Shown here: positions 1 through 7,900 of the stretch, piece by piece
How the letters are laid out: each line of letters begins with the position of its first letter
How positions within the stretch are numbered: the stretch's first letter is position 1
Source of the DNA: Halococcus saccharolyticus DSM 5350
GTDB lineage: Archaea > Halobacteriota > Halobacteria > Halobacteriales > Halococcaceae
Direction of reading: 5' to 3'
NCBI RefSeq assembly: GCF_000336915.1
Contig: NZ_AOMD01000009.1
Span: 1-64,000 of the forward strand
DNA length: 64,000 bases
Position numbers and translations under genes: made by a program
The notes under the pieces: generated by a model
The model's input: the letters and a program-made list of their open reading frames with translations, nothing else
Database searches by the model: none
What the model was told of the DNA's origin: nothing

Positions 1-464
1 TTGCCGCTCGGCGCGAGCGCGTGCCAGGCGAGACCGTCGGGACCGTCGACGAACCGAAGCCGTTCGAACTCCGCCCGACGAAGCGCGATGCGTGACCACT
101 CGACCGGTCGCGCCCGCCAGAGGAAGGCAGCGGCCCCGGGTTTCCGCCGGAGCAGCGCGTCGAGCGCCTCGTCGTCGCTCAGCGCGTCGACTGTGCTTTC
201 GATCGTTTCGCTCCCGTCGGGCGCGGTGGCGCTCCACTTCGACACGGGACCCCGACCGTCGTCGAGTGCTCCGGTCGCCGGGTCGTCGGGCGTCCGCTCT
301 CGCCGGCCGTCGGGCGTGCCCGCCCGTCGATCGTCGCGCGTGTCGCCTGGTTCGCCGTCGACCGCGACGACCGCCCCCTTCCGGGCTTCGGCGGCGAGCC
401 AGTGATCGATGACGACGCGCTCCCCTACCGGCTCGCCTGCCCACGCCGCGCTGTCGGACGCCAC
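1..464 (-). CDS. hypothetical protein, N-terminal part (runs off window)
   Basis: I do not recognise this protein. The reverse strand stays open from a GTG at 464 to the window edge, giving about 154 residues with haloarchaeal composition and codon use (acidic N-terminal half, more arginine-rich after about residue 100). The GTG lies 27 bp downstream of the stop of the methyltransferase gene (492-1400), so it is probably the last or next gene of the same leftward operon. An in-frame stop just upstream of the GTG supports this start. The C-terminus is not visible, so no function can be given. It may belong to the pterin/glycan-like cluster before it. Confidence 0.55.
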   Translation of the reverse strand, partial: MASDSAAWAGEPVGERVVIDHWLAAEARKGAVVAVDGEPGDTRDDRRAGTPDGRRERTPDDPATGALDDGRGPVSKWSATAPDGSETIESTVDALSDDEALDALLRRKPGAAAFLWRARPVEWSRIALRRAEFERLRFVDGPDGLAWHALAPSG

Positions 465-491
465 GGCCCCGGCCTTGGCCCTCGACAGTCT

Positions 492-1400
492 TCAGCGCTC
501 CGCCGGGATGCGGCCGAGCGCGTCGAGCTGGTGGGCGACGTACACCAGCTCACCACGGTCGATCTGGCGGTGGCGCGCCGCGGCCCAGCCCGCGAGCGTT
601 GCCGAGTCGCACTGTCCCGTTTCGTCGAGCGCGCCCGCGATCGTGTCCACGATGTACCGGAGGAAGAACGTCTCGTCGTCGGGGTACTCTCCCGATCGAG
701 GGTGGACCACCCAGTCCGAGCCACCGGCGGCGAGCACCGTGTCGATCTCGCTCGCGCGAGCGAGGAGATGGCTGCCGGCGTGGCTGTCGCCGCCGTCGTC
801 GATGTGGGCGTGAAAGGCCCGTTCGATCCTCGCGTCGAGGTCGGGGTCCACAGTTGGACGGAGCACCGTCCCGCCGTCGAAGGTGATCGGGAAGTACCAG
901 CAGCCGCCGGGGCGGAGCCCGTCGCGGAGGGCGTCGAACGCTCGCTCGGTGTCGAACAGGTCGAGGAACGCCTGGCCGATCAGTAGATCCCACGTGCTGG
1001 TCTCGACGTATTCGAAGGCGTCCGCAACCGCAAACTCGATATCGATCCATCGATCCTCGTTCTCGATCCGGAGCCCGGAATCGACCTCCGTTGCCTCGTA
1101 ACCCACGTCGGTGGCCCACCAGGGCAGACGCTCACGCACGGCGTCGACGTTCGCCGCCTGGCGGTCGACCAGCGTGTACTCGACGGCGGCCGGGAGCACG
1201 TCGTGTTCGACGAGGCGTTCGAGCGTCGCGCCGATCCCCGCGCCGACATCGAGTACGCGAAACGGTCGTTCGCCCCGTTCTTCGTCGAGTCGCGTCACCT
1301 CGGTCGCTAGCCGATCGAACACCTGTCGATCGAGTGCGCGGTCGTCGACCGTCCGTTTCGCGGCGAGATACCGGCGGAACCGGTCGTCAGTGTTCGACAC
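492..1400 (-). CDS. class I SAM-dependent methyltransferase
   Basis: 302-residue protein with a class I Rossmann-fold methyltransferase core. Motif I (VLDVGAGIG) is at about residues 49-57, with a motif IV-like LIGQAFLDLFD segment near residue 150. The substrate is not evident; small-molecule methylation fits better than nucleic acid because no RNA- or DNA-binding domain is seen. The ATG at 1400 overlaps the 3' end of the glycosyltransferase gene by 14 bp, showing translational coupling in a leftward operon that also holds a PTPS homologue. By context it may methylate a glycosylated pterin or related metabolite, which is an inference. Confidence 0.8.
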   Translation of the reverse strand: MSNTDDRFRRYLAAKRTVDDRALDRQVFDRLATEVTRLDEERGERPFRVLDVGAGIGATLERLVEHDVLPAAVEYTLVDRQAANVDAVRERLPWWATDVGYEATEVDSGLRIENEDRWIDIEFAVADAFEYVETSTWDLLIGQAFLDLFDTERAFDALRDGLRPGGCWYFPITFDGGTVLRPTVDPDLDARIERAFHAHIDDGGDSHAGSHLLARASEIDTVLAAGGSDWVVHPRSGEYPDDETFFLRYIVDTIAGALDETGQCDSATLAGWAAARHRQIDRGELVYVAHQLDALGRIPAER

Positions 1401-2526
1401 GATCCACCGTCCCAGCCGGGTTCCGGCGCTGTGATTGTCCCTTCAGTTCGGTGCCGTCCGCAACGAACCCGTCGAGAAAGGTCCGAACTCGATCGGTGGT
1501 CTCATCCCACGTCGGCCACGTTTCGTAACAATCACGGGCCGCCGTCCCCATCTGAGTGAGGCGTTCACGATCGTCCGCGAGCGTTCGGACGGCGCGCGCC
1601 ACCGCGCCGGGATCGCCGGGGCGGAGCAAGAATCCGGTCTCGCCATGGGTGACGACCGATCGTGCCCCGCCGGCGGTCGTGGCTAGCGCCGGTAGGCCAA
1701 AGCTCATCCCTTCGAGGTACGCGATCCCGAACCCTTCGTGGGTCGAGGGCATCGCGAGGACGTGGCTTTCGCCGAGAGCGTCCCGCAGCGCGCCGTCCGG
1801 AAGTTTGCCCACGAACGTCACGCGGTCGTCGACGCCGAGCCTGGCGACCAGGCGGCGGACGGACGAGACGTACCCCGGGTTCGCGTCCGGGCTCCCGACG
1901 ACCCGGAGTCGCCAGTGCTCGTCGGGGAGCCGCGACAGTCCCTCGATGAGGGTGTCGAGCCCCTTGCGTGGAACGAGACTGCCGAGGAAGACCACGCGGA
2001 GCGGCCCCGATTCCCGGGCACGGGCGTCGATCGTGGCCGAGTCGATGGTGGGGTCGAACCGATCACCCGCCGGCGGGGCGACCACCGTTTCGGTCGTGGC
2101 GAGGTCCTCGACCGTCGCGCGCGTCACCTCGCTGTTGCAGATCGCGCCGTCGACGCCGGCGAGGTAGCGCCGCTCGACCGCGCGGTACAGCCCCTTTGCG
2201 GGGCGGGAGTGTGCCTCGCTGCACCGGAGGTGGTGGACGATGGCGACGATCGGCACGTCGCGCCTCGCTCGCAGCCGGGCGTTGAGCCCGACGAGCGAAG
2301 GGTGGGCGAGTTCGTCCTGGATGATGACGTCGACGGGAACGTCGATCCGATCGAGCAGTCGCCCCGAGAGGCCGTCGAGCAGCCCGCGTGCGTAGTCACG
2401 CCACGGGAGTTCGATCACCTCGACGTGGTCGCCGCGTTCGCGCAGGCCCTCGACGAGCTGCCGGTCGTACCGGAACCCGCCGGTGTTGGTGTCGAGGTCG
2501 CCGTAGCACACGAGGCCGACGTTCAT
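1387..2526 (-). CDS. GT4-family glycosyltransferase
   Basis: 379-residue GT-B fold glycosyltransferase. The N-terminus has a glycine-rich acceptor-side loop (GGFRYDRQLVEGL). The second Rossmann domain carries FLGSLVPRKGLDTLIEGL and the family's E-x7-E signature (EGFGIAYLE) followed by GMSFGLP. It should transfer a sugar from a nucleotide donor with retention. Soluble, no membrane segment seen. The start at 2526 (MNVGLVCYGDL) matches the usual GT4 N-terminus. It lies 16 bp after the PTPS gene and overlaps the methyltransferase gene, so the three are probably co-transcribed. The acceptor is unknown; a pterin or a small glycan are both possible. Confidence 0.85.
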   Translation of the reverse strand: MNVGLVCYGDLDTNTGGFRYDRQLVEGLRERGDHVEVIELPWRDYARGLLDGLSGRLLDRIDVPVDVIIQDELAHPSLVGLNARLRARRDVPIVAIVHHLRCSEAHSRPAKGLYRAVERRYLAGVDGAICNSEVTRATVEDLATTETVVAPPAGDRFDPTIDSATIDARARESGPLRVVFLGSLVPRKGLDTLIEGLSRLPDEHWRLRVVGSPDANPGYVSSVRRLVARLGVDDRVTFVGKLPDGALRDALGESHVLAMPSTHEGFGIAYLEGMSFGLPALATTAGGARSVVTHGETGFLLRPGDPGAVARAVRTLADDRERLTQMGTAARDCYETWPTWDETTDRVRTFLDGFVADGTELKGQSQRRNPAGTVDRVEH

Positions 2527-2542
2527 GGGTTCGTGTCGGCGC

Positions 2543-2920
2543 TCACACCGACTCCTCGTAGGCGGCCCACGTGTCATCGTCCTCCCAGATCGTGACTGTG
2601 AGCGTCGAGAGGTGATCGGTGTCGAGTTCGTCGGCCGCGAGGTCCCAGACGACGTGCGCGAAGTGCTCGACACTCGGGTTGTGGCCCGCGAATTTCGACT
2701 GTTCGTTGAGCAGCGCGTCCTCGTAGCGCGCGCGGACCACAGCGAGAACCTCTTCAACCGTCTCGATGTCGACGAGGTAGTCGTACTCGTCGAGTTCGGG
2801 ACCTGAGAGCGTTAGTTCAGCCTCATAGTGATGGGAGTGGACCTCACCCTCGGGCCCTGGATCGGGCACCGTGAGGTAGTGCTGGGCGATGAAGTCCTCC
2901 ATCACGCTGACTGTGTACAT
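2543..2920 (-). CDS. 6-pyruvoyl-tetrahydropterin synthase/QueD family protein
   Basis: 125-residue T-fold protein. Zinc-binding histidines are seen as QHY near residue 14 and the HSHH cluster near residues 28-31. The region NPSVEHFA matches the family's NPT.ENLA motif. The catalytic Cys normally four residues before the HGH-type motif is replaced by Glu (PEGEVHSHH), a change known from PTPS-III type enzymes, so the reaction may differ from QueD. It heads a leftward operon with a glycosyltransferase and a methyltransferase. A TATA-like GGTATTTACG about 26 bp upstream of the ATG suggests a leaderless transcript. A role in archaeosine or folate-like synthesis is the alternative to pterin modification. 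Confidence 0.85.
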   Translation of the reverse strand: MYTVSVMEDFIAQHYLTVPDPGPEGEVHSHHYEAELTLSGPELDEYDYLVDIETVEEVLAVVRARYEDALLNEQSKFAGHNPSVEHFAHVVWDLAADELDTDHLSTLTVTIWEDDDTWAAYEESV

Positions 2921-2935
2921 ACCACTTGCACACTC

Positions 2936-2955
2936 GCCCGACGTAAATACCGTTG
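2936..2955 (-). promoter_or_regulatory. probable core promoter of the PTPS operon
   Basis: On the minus strand the AT-rich stretch GGTATTTACG sits about 25-30 bp before the ATG at 2920. This spacing fits a haloarchaeal TATA box for a leaderless mRNA. Sequence-based inference only. Confidence 0.45.
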
Positions 2956-3069
2956 CGCCGCGGAAGTGGCTGCGGCGGTGGTGGCGGTTGCGGTGCGGGC
3001 CTGGCGTCCTGCGGTCTCGGAGCGCCCGCAGGGCGCGAGGGCTTCGGCGGTGCGGTTGCGGGTGTGAGT

Positions 3070-3198
3070 GGAAAACCTCCGTGCGAGCGAACGGAGTGAG
3101 CGAGCGGGTGTTTTTAGTCCAGGTTTTTACGAGGAGTGGTGCCCGCAGCGCGAGCGCAGCGAGCGCGAGGACACCCGACGAAGTAAAAAAGTGGGTGT
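3070..3198 (-). repeat. dispersed repeat with T-run, terminator-like, copy 1
   Basis: Immediately after the TAG stop of the dehydrogenase gene, the minus strand reads CCCACTTTTTTACTTCGTCGGGTG, then an arm able to form a hairpin, then ACCACTCCTCGTAAAAACC and TGGACTAAAAACA. The same blocks in the same order follow the stop of another dehydrogenase near 62.6 kb. The T6 run next to a stop codon fits an archaeal transcription terminator. The G-rich sequence at about 2965-3065 (GCGGTTGCGG type) also resembles sequence near 62.8 kb, so the repeat may extend further. Confidence 0.7.
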
Positions 3199-4209
3199 CT
3201 AGTAGGTGAGCAACACACCGACCGCTTCACGGGGGCGTTCGTCGAGAAGGCGATAGGCGTCGTCGGCCCGCCCGATCGGGACCCGATGGGTAATGAGTCG
3301 TTCGGCATCGATCCGTTCGAGGAGTCGACAGGCTTCGCCCAGCCGGCGGTCCTTCGACCACCGACCACGATCGACGGGGTCTACAGTGCTGACCTGGCTG
3401 CTCTGGAGGCGGATCCGACTCCGGTGGAACTCGCCTCCGAGGTCGAGCGCGACGGGTTTCGTGCCGTACCACGATCCGATAACTACCTGGCCGGCAGTGC
3501 CCACGACGCCGATGGCGTTGTCGAGCGCGTCGGGCTCGCCCGAGAGTTCGTAGGCGAGGTCCGCGCCGCAGGGCGGTTCGTGGCCGTCGAAGCACGCGTC
3601 GAGGTCGTCGTCGGGATCGATCGCGGCATCGGCTCCGAGCGAGACCGACAGCGCCCGTCGGCGCTCGTAGCCGTCGACGGTGACCAGCGTTTCGAGCGGG
3701 AGTTCGGCGAGTAACGCCGTCGTAAGAAGGCCGACGACGCCCTGACCGAACACCGCGACGCGCTCGCCGATCGCGGGCCGCCCATCCAACAGGAAGTTGA
3801 CCGCGGCCTCGGCGTTCGCCAGCAGCGCGGCCTCGGCGTCCGAGAGGGCTTCGGAAACCTCGCGGAGCTCTGCCGGCGTGGTGACGAAGTGACTCTCGTG
3901 CGGGTTGAACCCGAACACCCGGCGATCGAGCCACGCGTCGTCGACGTTCGCTCCGACGGCCGTCACCCGGCCGACGGCCGCGTAGCCGTACTGGAGCGGG
4001 TACTCGAAGTCGCCGTCGAGCGCGTCGATCGATTCGTCGGCCGCCATCGATTCGGGCACCTCGCCGCGGTACACCAGCAGCTCCGTACCGGCACTGATCG
4101 CCGACGCGGCCGTGCGGACCCGCACCTCCCCGTTGGCCGGCTCCGGGACCGCCGTCTCGCGGAGTTCGAGCGCGTTCGGATCGGTGAAGTACAGCGAGCG
4201 CGCCGTCAT
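3199..4209 (-). CDS. MDR-family dehydrogenase lacking zinc ligands
   Basis: 336-residue medium-chain dehydrogenase/reductase. The GroES-like N-terminal half has SAISAGTELLVYRG where zinc enzymes carry the catalytic CGxCGSD, so the catalytic Cys is missing. There is no four-cysteine structural-zinc lobe either. The nucleotide-binding domain starts near residue 150 with VFGQGVVG. It is therefore probably a zinc-independent NAD(P)H oxidoreductase. In layout it resembles BchC-like and other biosynthetic MDR enzymes. It lies upstream of the PTPS/glycosyltransferase/methyltransferase run on the same strand, separated by a terminator-like repeat, and may serve the same pathway. Confidence 0.8.
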   Translation of the reverse strand: MTARSLYFTDPNALELRETAVPEPANGEVRVRTAASAISAGTELLVYRGEVPESMAADESIDALDGDFEYPLQYGYAAVGRVTAVGANVDDAWLDRRVFGFNPHESHFVTTPAELREVSEALSDAEAALLANAEAAVNFLLDGRPAIGERVAVFGQGVVGLLTTALLAELPLETLVTVDGYERRRALSVSLGADAAIDPDDDLDACFDGHEPPCGADLAYELSGEPDALDNAIGVVGTAGQVVIGSWYGTKPVALDLGGEFHRSRIRLQSSQVSTVDPVDRGRWSKDRRLGEACRLLERIDAERLITHRVPIGRADDAYRLLDERPREAVGVLLTY

Positions 4210-4405
4210 CGGCGTTCCCGACCACGGTCGAGCGCCTGGCCTCGCGACGAGTCATCGAACGGCCTGGATCCGGCGCTTCCCCCCGCGCTGGCGTTCCCCA
4301 TGTGCGCTATCACGTCACACGATAGGAAGTATCTGTGCGTGGCGGAAGGACGGACAGCCGAATTTCCCACAACACTGCGGTCCGAACTGCGTCAAAAACG
4401 ACGAA

Positions 4406-5038
4406 TCATCGAAGCGGCAGACGTCCGTCCGCAGAGAGGACGTCCGGAAGGTCACCGAGCGTCGAAATCCGAACGTCGGGCTCTCGGTACGGCGTCTCCT
4501 CGTCGTTTTCGACCCACACTGACGCCATCCCGAGCGTTTCGCCCATCATGAGGTCCTCGTTGTATTCGTCGCTGACGAAGGCGACTGGTTCGTCGCCCTC
4601 GGGAAGGCACTCGAAGTACCCCTTCGGATGGGGTTTCGGCCGTTGCAGATCCGAGGAAACGACGAGATCGTCGAAGCAGTCGAGAACGTCATGCTCCGAG
4701 AGAACCGTCTCGATCCACGGGCGCGCCATGTTTCCGAAGAGGACGAGCGTGTGATCGCGAGCGAGGTCCTGGAGAACGTCGACGTGCTCTTCGGGAAACT
4801 CGGGGTCGAGCCACGTCTTTTCGATGTACTCGCGACACGCCTCGTGGGGCGCTCCGGTGAGCGTCGAGAGGAGCTCGATGTACTCTGCGGTACTCTGGAC
4901 GAAGCCATCACGAAATGCGAAGTAGGCGAGCCATCCAGGATAGGGATCGGTTTCGGGATCGACGCCCAGAACGTGGGCGTGTTCGCGCTCGTCGCCGTGC
5001 TCGACGATGACACCGCCGTAATCGACGACGAGATACAT
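4406..5038 (-). CDS. HAD-superfamily hydrolase
   Basis: 210 residues. HAD motif I is degenerate but recognisable at the N-terminus (VVDYGGVI, nucleophile Asp6). Motif II is LFGNM. Motif III/IV is KPHPKGYFE followed by FVSDEYNEDLMMGETLGM. The helical cap lies between motifs I and II (subfamily I, like sugar-phosphate phosphatases and haloacid dehalogenases). Probably a phosphatase acting on a small phosphometabolite. It lies 26 bp downstream of the epimerase gene on the same strand, so the two are likely co-transcribed. The substrate is unknown. Confidence 0.8.
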   Translation of the reverse strand: MYLVVDYGGVIVEHGDEREHAHVLGVDPETDPYPGWLAYFAFRDGFVQSTAEYIELLSTLTGAPHEACREYIEKTWLDPEFPEEHVDVLQDLARDHTLVLFGNMARPWIETVLSEHDVLDCFDDLVVSSDLQRPKPHPKGYFECLPEGDEPVAFVSDEYNEDLMMGETLGMASVWVENDEETPYREPDVRISTLGDLPDVLSADGRLPLR

Positions 5039-5064
5039 GAGATTCTGCTGGACCGTCTAAGTGG

Positions 5065-6165
5065 TCAGATACGTTTGAACACGCCCTTCACGAGCGCGAG
5101 CGCACCCTGATCCCACGCGACCCGGTGGTCCAGTCCCGTGGCGTCGTCCTCGCGTTCGGGCTCCTCGTAGTTGTCGAGATACCACTCGTAGGTCTCGACC
5201 AGCGCCTCCTTGTTCGAGTAGTTGGGCTCCCAGCCGAGCGATTTCAGTTTCTCGACCGAGACGTACGAATCCTCGTGGGCGGTCTCGTAGACCCACGGAT
5301 AAAGCGGCGAGAGGTTCAGTTTTTCGAGGACACGGAGCGCGAACACGGTGAGCGGCGTGGGCGTCCCGATCGTGCGCTTGCCGGTTCCTGCATAGTCGAT
5401 CGGAGCCTGGAAGTCCTCTTTCATCGTGCCGAACTCGTCGGCCCCGACGTTGAACGTCGTGTTCACGTCCGCTTCGTCCTTGGCGAACATGAACTCCATC
5501 GCCCGCACGAGATCGTAGACGTGCATGAGCTGGTACTTGTTGTTGCCCCAGCCCACCATGGGGACGTTTGCGCCGGATTCGATCCAGTCGAAGAGAACTT
5601 GGAAGACCCCGAGGCGCTGAGGGCCGATGAACGTCTTCGGGCGGAGGATCGGCACGCACATCCCCATTCTGCGGAAGTCAGCACAGATCTTCTCGGCCTC
5701 GATCTTCGCCTCACCATACGCCCCGACGCCGTCGAGCGGCGACTCCTCGGTGATCGGGTGCGAATCGTGGGTGCCGTAGACCGCCGTCGAGGAGACGTAC
5801 ACCACGCGGTCGACGCCCTCCTCCTTGGCGGCCCAGAGCACGTTCCGGGTGCCGTCGATGGTGGTCTCGCGGATACGCTGGTCGTCCCACAGCGGGAGCG
5901 CGGCGGCGGTGTGAACCACCGCGTCAGCGCCGGTCGTCTCGATCGCCCGGCGAATGCTCTCCTCGTCGCGGACATCGCCCTCGACGTACTCGACGCCCTC
6001 GATCTCGTCTTCGTCTTTGAACGGTTTGAGATCGAGGGCGGTCACGTCCCAGCCGCGCTCTTTGAAATACTGGCAGGTGTGGAGTCCCAAAAAGCCGGTG
6101 CCACCGGTGACCAGCATCGACCCTGGCTCCGCGAGTCGCTCGTCGCCCTCGGAGGGAGATGACAT
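5065..6165 (-). CDS. NAD-dependent epimerase/dehydratase (extended SDR)
   Basis: 366 residues. The GGTGFLG nucleotide-binding loop is at residues 21-27 and the catalytic YxxxK (YGEAK) follows an SSTAVYG block. The C-terminal half carries the NVGADEFGTMKE and YPWVYETAHEDSYVSVEKLKSLGW segments seen in 3-beta-HSD-like and sugar-nucleotide SDRs. The ATG at 6165 gives a 16-residue polar tail before the usual MLVTGGTG start at about 6117, which could be the true start. It is divergent from the UbiA gene across about 160 bp. It may interconvert an activated sugar or polyprenol-linked sugar used by the neighbouring envelope genes (inference). Confidence 0.85.
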   Translation of the reverse strand: MSSPSEGDERLAEPGSMLVTGGTGFLGLHTCQYFKERGWDVTALDLKPFKDEDEIEGVEYVEGDVRDEESIRRAIETTGADAVVHTAAALPLWDDQRIRETTIDGTRNVLWAAKEEGVDRVVYVSSTAVYGTHDSHPITEESPLDGVGAYGEAKIEAEKICADFRRMGMCVPILRPKTFIGPQRLGVFQVLFDWIESGANVPMVGWGNNKYQLMHVYDLVRAMEFMFAKDEADVNTTFNVGADEFGTMKEDFQAPIDYAGTGKRTIGTPTPLTVFALRVLEKLNLSPLYPWVYETAHEDSYVSVEKLKSLGWEPNYSNKEALVETYEWYLDNYEEPEREDDATGLDHRVAWDQGALALVKGVFKRI

Positions 6166-6326
6166 TAAGTCGGGGTTGACGACCCGGTTTCAACTATCTA
6201 CCGATACGACTTCGAGCACTCATTCGGTGATTTTACTCTTCAACTGCCCGACGGAGGCACGAAACGATCCGGAACGGTGCGTATCGATCGGTCAGGTTTA
6301 TGGCTCGCGACGACACACGAGGGACA

Positions 6327-7247
6327 ATGGCCGAGGCACAGACTCATCAGGCGAGCCTCGCGCAGACGGCCGCCGGGCTCGCCCGCGAGGTCCGCCCGTG
6401 GCAGTGGTACAAGCAGGCGGTACTCCTGATCGCGATCGTGTTCTCGGGCCGGCTGTTCGATCCCGTCGCGTGGGGGCAGGTCGCGATCGGTGTCGCGGCG
6501 TTCTGTGCGGTCGCCGGCGCGACCTACATCTTCAACGACATCAGCGACGTCGAGGCCGACCGCCGCCATCCCGAAAAGCGAAAGCGACCGATCGCGAGCG
6601 GCCAGGTGAGCGTGCCGACCGCGGCTGCGTTCGGCGTCGGCCTCCTGTTGTTCGGGTTCGCGCTGTCGTACGCGCTCGGCGCGTTGTTCGTGCTGATCGT
6701 GGCAACCTATCTGGCGCAGAACGCCGCCTACTCGCTGTACCTGAAGGACGTCGTCCTCGTCGACGTGCTCCTGATCGCGTTCGGGTTCGTGCTGCGGGCG
6801 GTCGCGGGCGTGGTCGCGATCGGTGTCGCGCTCAGTCCATGGCTCGTGGTCTGCACGTTCCTCGCTGCACTCCTGCTCGCGCTCGGCAAGCGCCGCCACG
6901 AGTTCGAAGCGAGCGCGAATCCGGCTGAGACTCGCGCGACGCTGGAGGAGTACACCCCCGAGACGCTCGACCAGCTGCTCGTGGTCGTCATCTCCACACT
7001 CCTCATCTCGTACTCGATCTACACGTTCACGGGCGCGAAGCTCGCGATGATGCTCACGCTGCCGTTCGCCTTCTTCGGCGTCTTCCGCTACCACCACCTC
7101 GTTCACACCACCAACGGGGTCGCCGCGTCGCCAGGAACATTACTTTTCGACCGCCAGTTCCTGCTCAATCTCGGGCTGTGGGGCGTCGTCGCGGTCGTCG
7201 TGCTCTACGGACGCCCGCGGGCGTGGCTCGTCGGGCTGGTCGGATGA
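6327..7247 (+). CDS. UbiA-family transferase, phosphoribosyl-polyprenol-synthase-like
   Basis: 306-residue polytopic membrane protein (about 8-9 helices). The first Asp-rich motif is N70-D71-x2-D74-x3-D78-x2-H81-P-x-K84-x2-RPI. This, plus the downstream YSLYLKD, RAVAG and SPWLVV...GKR blocks, matches the subfamily of decaprenyl-phosphate phosphoribosyltransferase (mycobacterial Rv3806c) rather than ubiquinone or menaquinone UbiA. Predicted reaction: transfer of 5-phosphoribose from PRPP to a polyprenyl phosphate. I chose the ATG at 6327 (MAEAQ) over 6300 because it removes a short charged extension. Its stop overlaps the next gene (ATGA), so the operon continues into the PHP and flippase genes. 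Confidence 0.75.
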   Translation: MAEAQTHQASLAQTAAGLAREVRPWQWYKQAVLLIAIVFSGRLFDPVAWGQVAIGVAAFCAVAGATYIFNDISDVEADRRHPEKRKRPIASGQVSVPTAAAFGVGLLLFGFALSYALGALFVLIVATYLAQNAAYSLYLKDVVLVDVLLIAFGFVLRAVAGVVAIGVALSPWLVVCTFLAALLLALGKRRHEFEASANPAETRATLEEYTPETLDQLLVVVISTLLISYSIYTFTGAKLAMMLTLPFAFFGVFRYHHLVHTTNGVAASPGTLLFDRQFLLNLGLWGVVAVVVLYGRPRAWLVGLVG

Positions 7248-7900
7248 GTCGGTCGCGCTCGCGGTACGACCTTCAGGTTCACACAGACGCCTCGCCGTGC
7301 TCGGCGACGTCGCCCGAAGCGGTCGCTCAGGCGGCCGAGAAGGCAGCTCTCGATGGGATCGTCGTCACCGATCACGACACGCTCGCAAACGTCGATCGCG
7401 TTCGATCGTCCGCACCTGACGATCTCGACGTCGTCTCGGGCGTCGAAGTCACGACCACCCAAGGCCACCTCCTCGGAATCGACATCGAGCGCGCGCCCCC
7501 ACAAACCGATCCGCTCTCCGTGATCGACGACATTCACGATCAGGACGGGCTCGCGGTGCTCTCGCATCCGTTCGACGCGCTCCGCCAGGTGTACGACACC
7601 GATCTCGCCGCCCTCGCGGCGGCGGTCGACGGCGTCGAGGCGATCAACGCGCGGTGTGTCCGGGAGTCGTTCAACCACGAAGCGCGGGCGTTCGCCGCCC
7701 ACCACGACCTCGCGACGACCGGCGGCAGCGACGCCCACTTCCCGATGGAGGTCGGGCGCGCGTACACCGAGTGCGAGGGATCGCTCCGCGAGGCCATCCG
7801 TACCGGCACGACTGTCCCACGGGGCCGCGGCCGATACCTCTCCGGCCACGTCGCCACCAAGCTCCACCAAGCGCGCCGCGCGGTCGCGGGGTGGCGGTAA
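7244..7900 (+). CDS. PHP-domain phosphoesterase
   Basis: 218 residues with all the usual PHP metal-site motifs: D-x-Q-V-H13-T at the N-terminus, VVTDHDT near residue 40, LSHPFD mid-protein and GGSDAH near residue 165. Predicted hydrolase for a phosphomonoester or phosphodiester. No polymerase domain is attached. The ATG overlaps the UbiA stop by 4 bp and its own stop overlaps the next ATG (TAATG), so the three genes are translationally coupled. By context it could dephosphorylate the phosphoribosyl-polyprenol made by the UbiA enzyme, which is an inference. Confidence 0.85.
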   Translation: MSRSRSRYDLQVHTDASPCSATSPEAVAQAAEKAALDGIVVTDHDTLANVDRVRSSAPDDLDVVSGVEVTTTQGHLLGIDIERAPPQTDPLSVIDDIHDQDGLAVLSHPFDALRQVYDTDLAALAAAVDGVEAINARCVRESFNHEARAFAAHHDLATTGGSDAHFPMEVGRAYTECEGSLREAIRTGTTVPRGRGRYLSGHVATKLHQARRAVAGWR

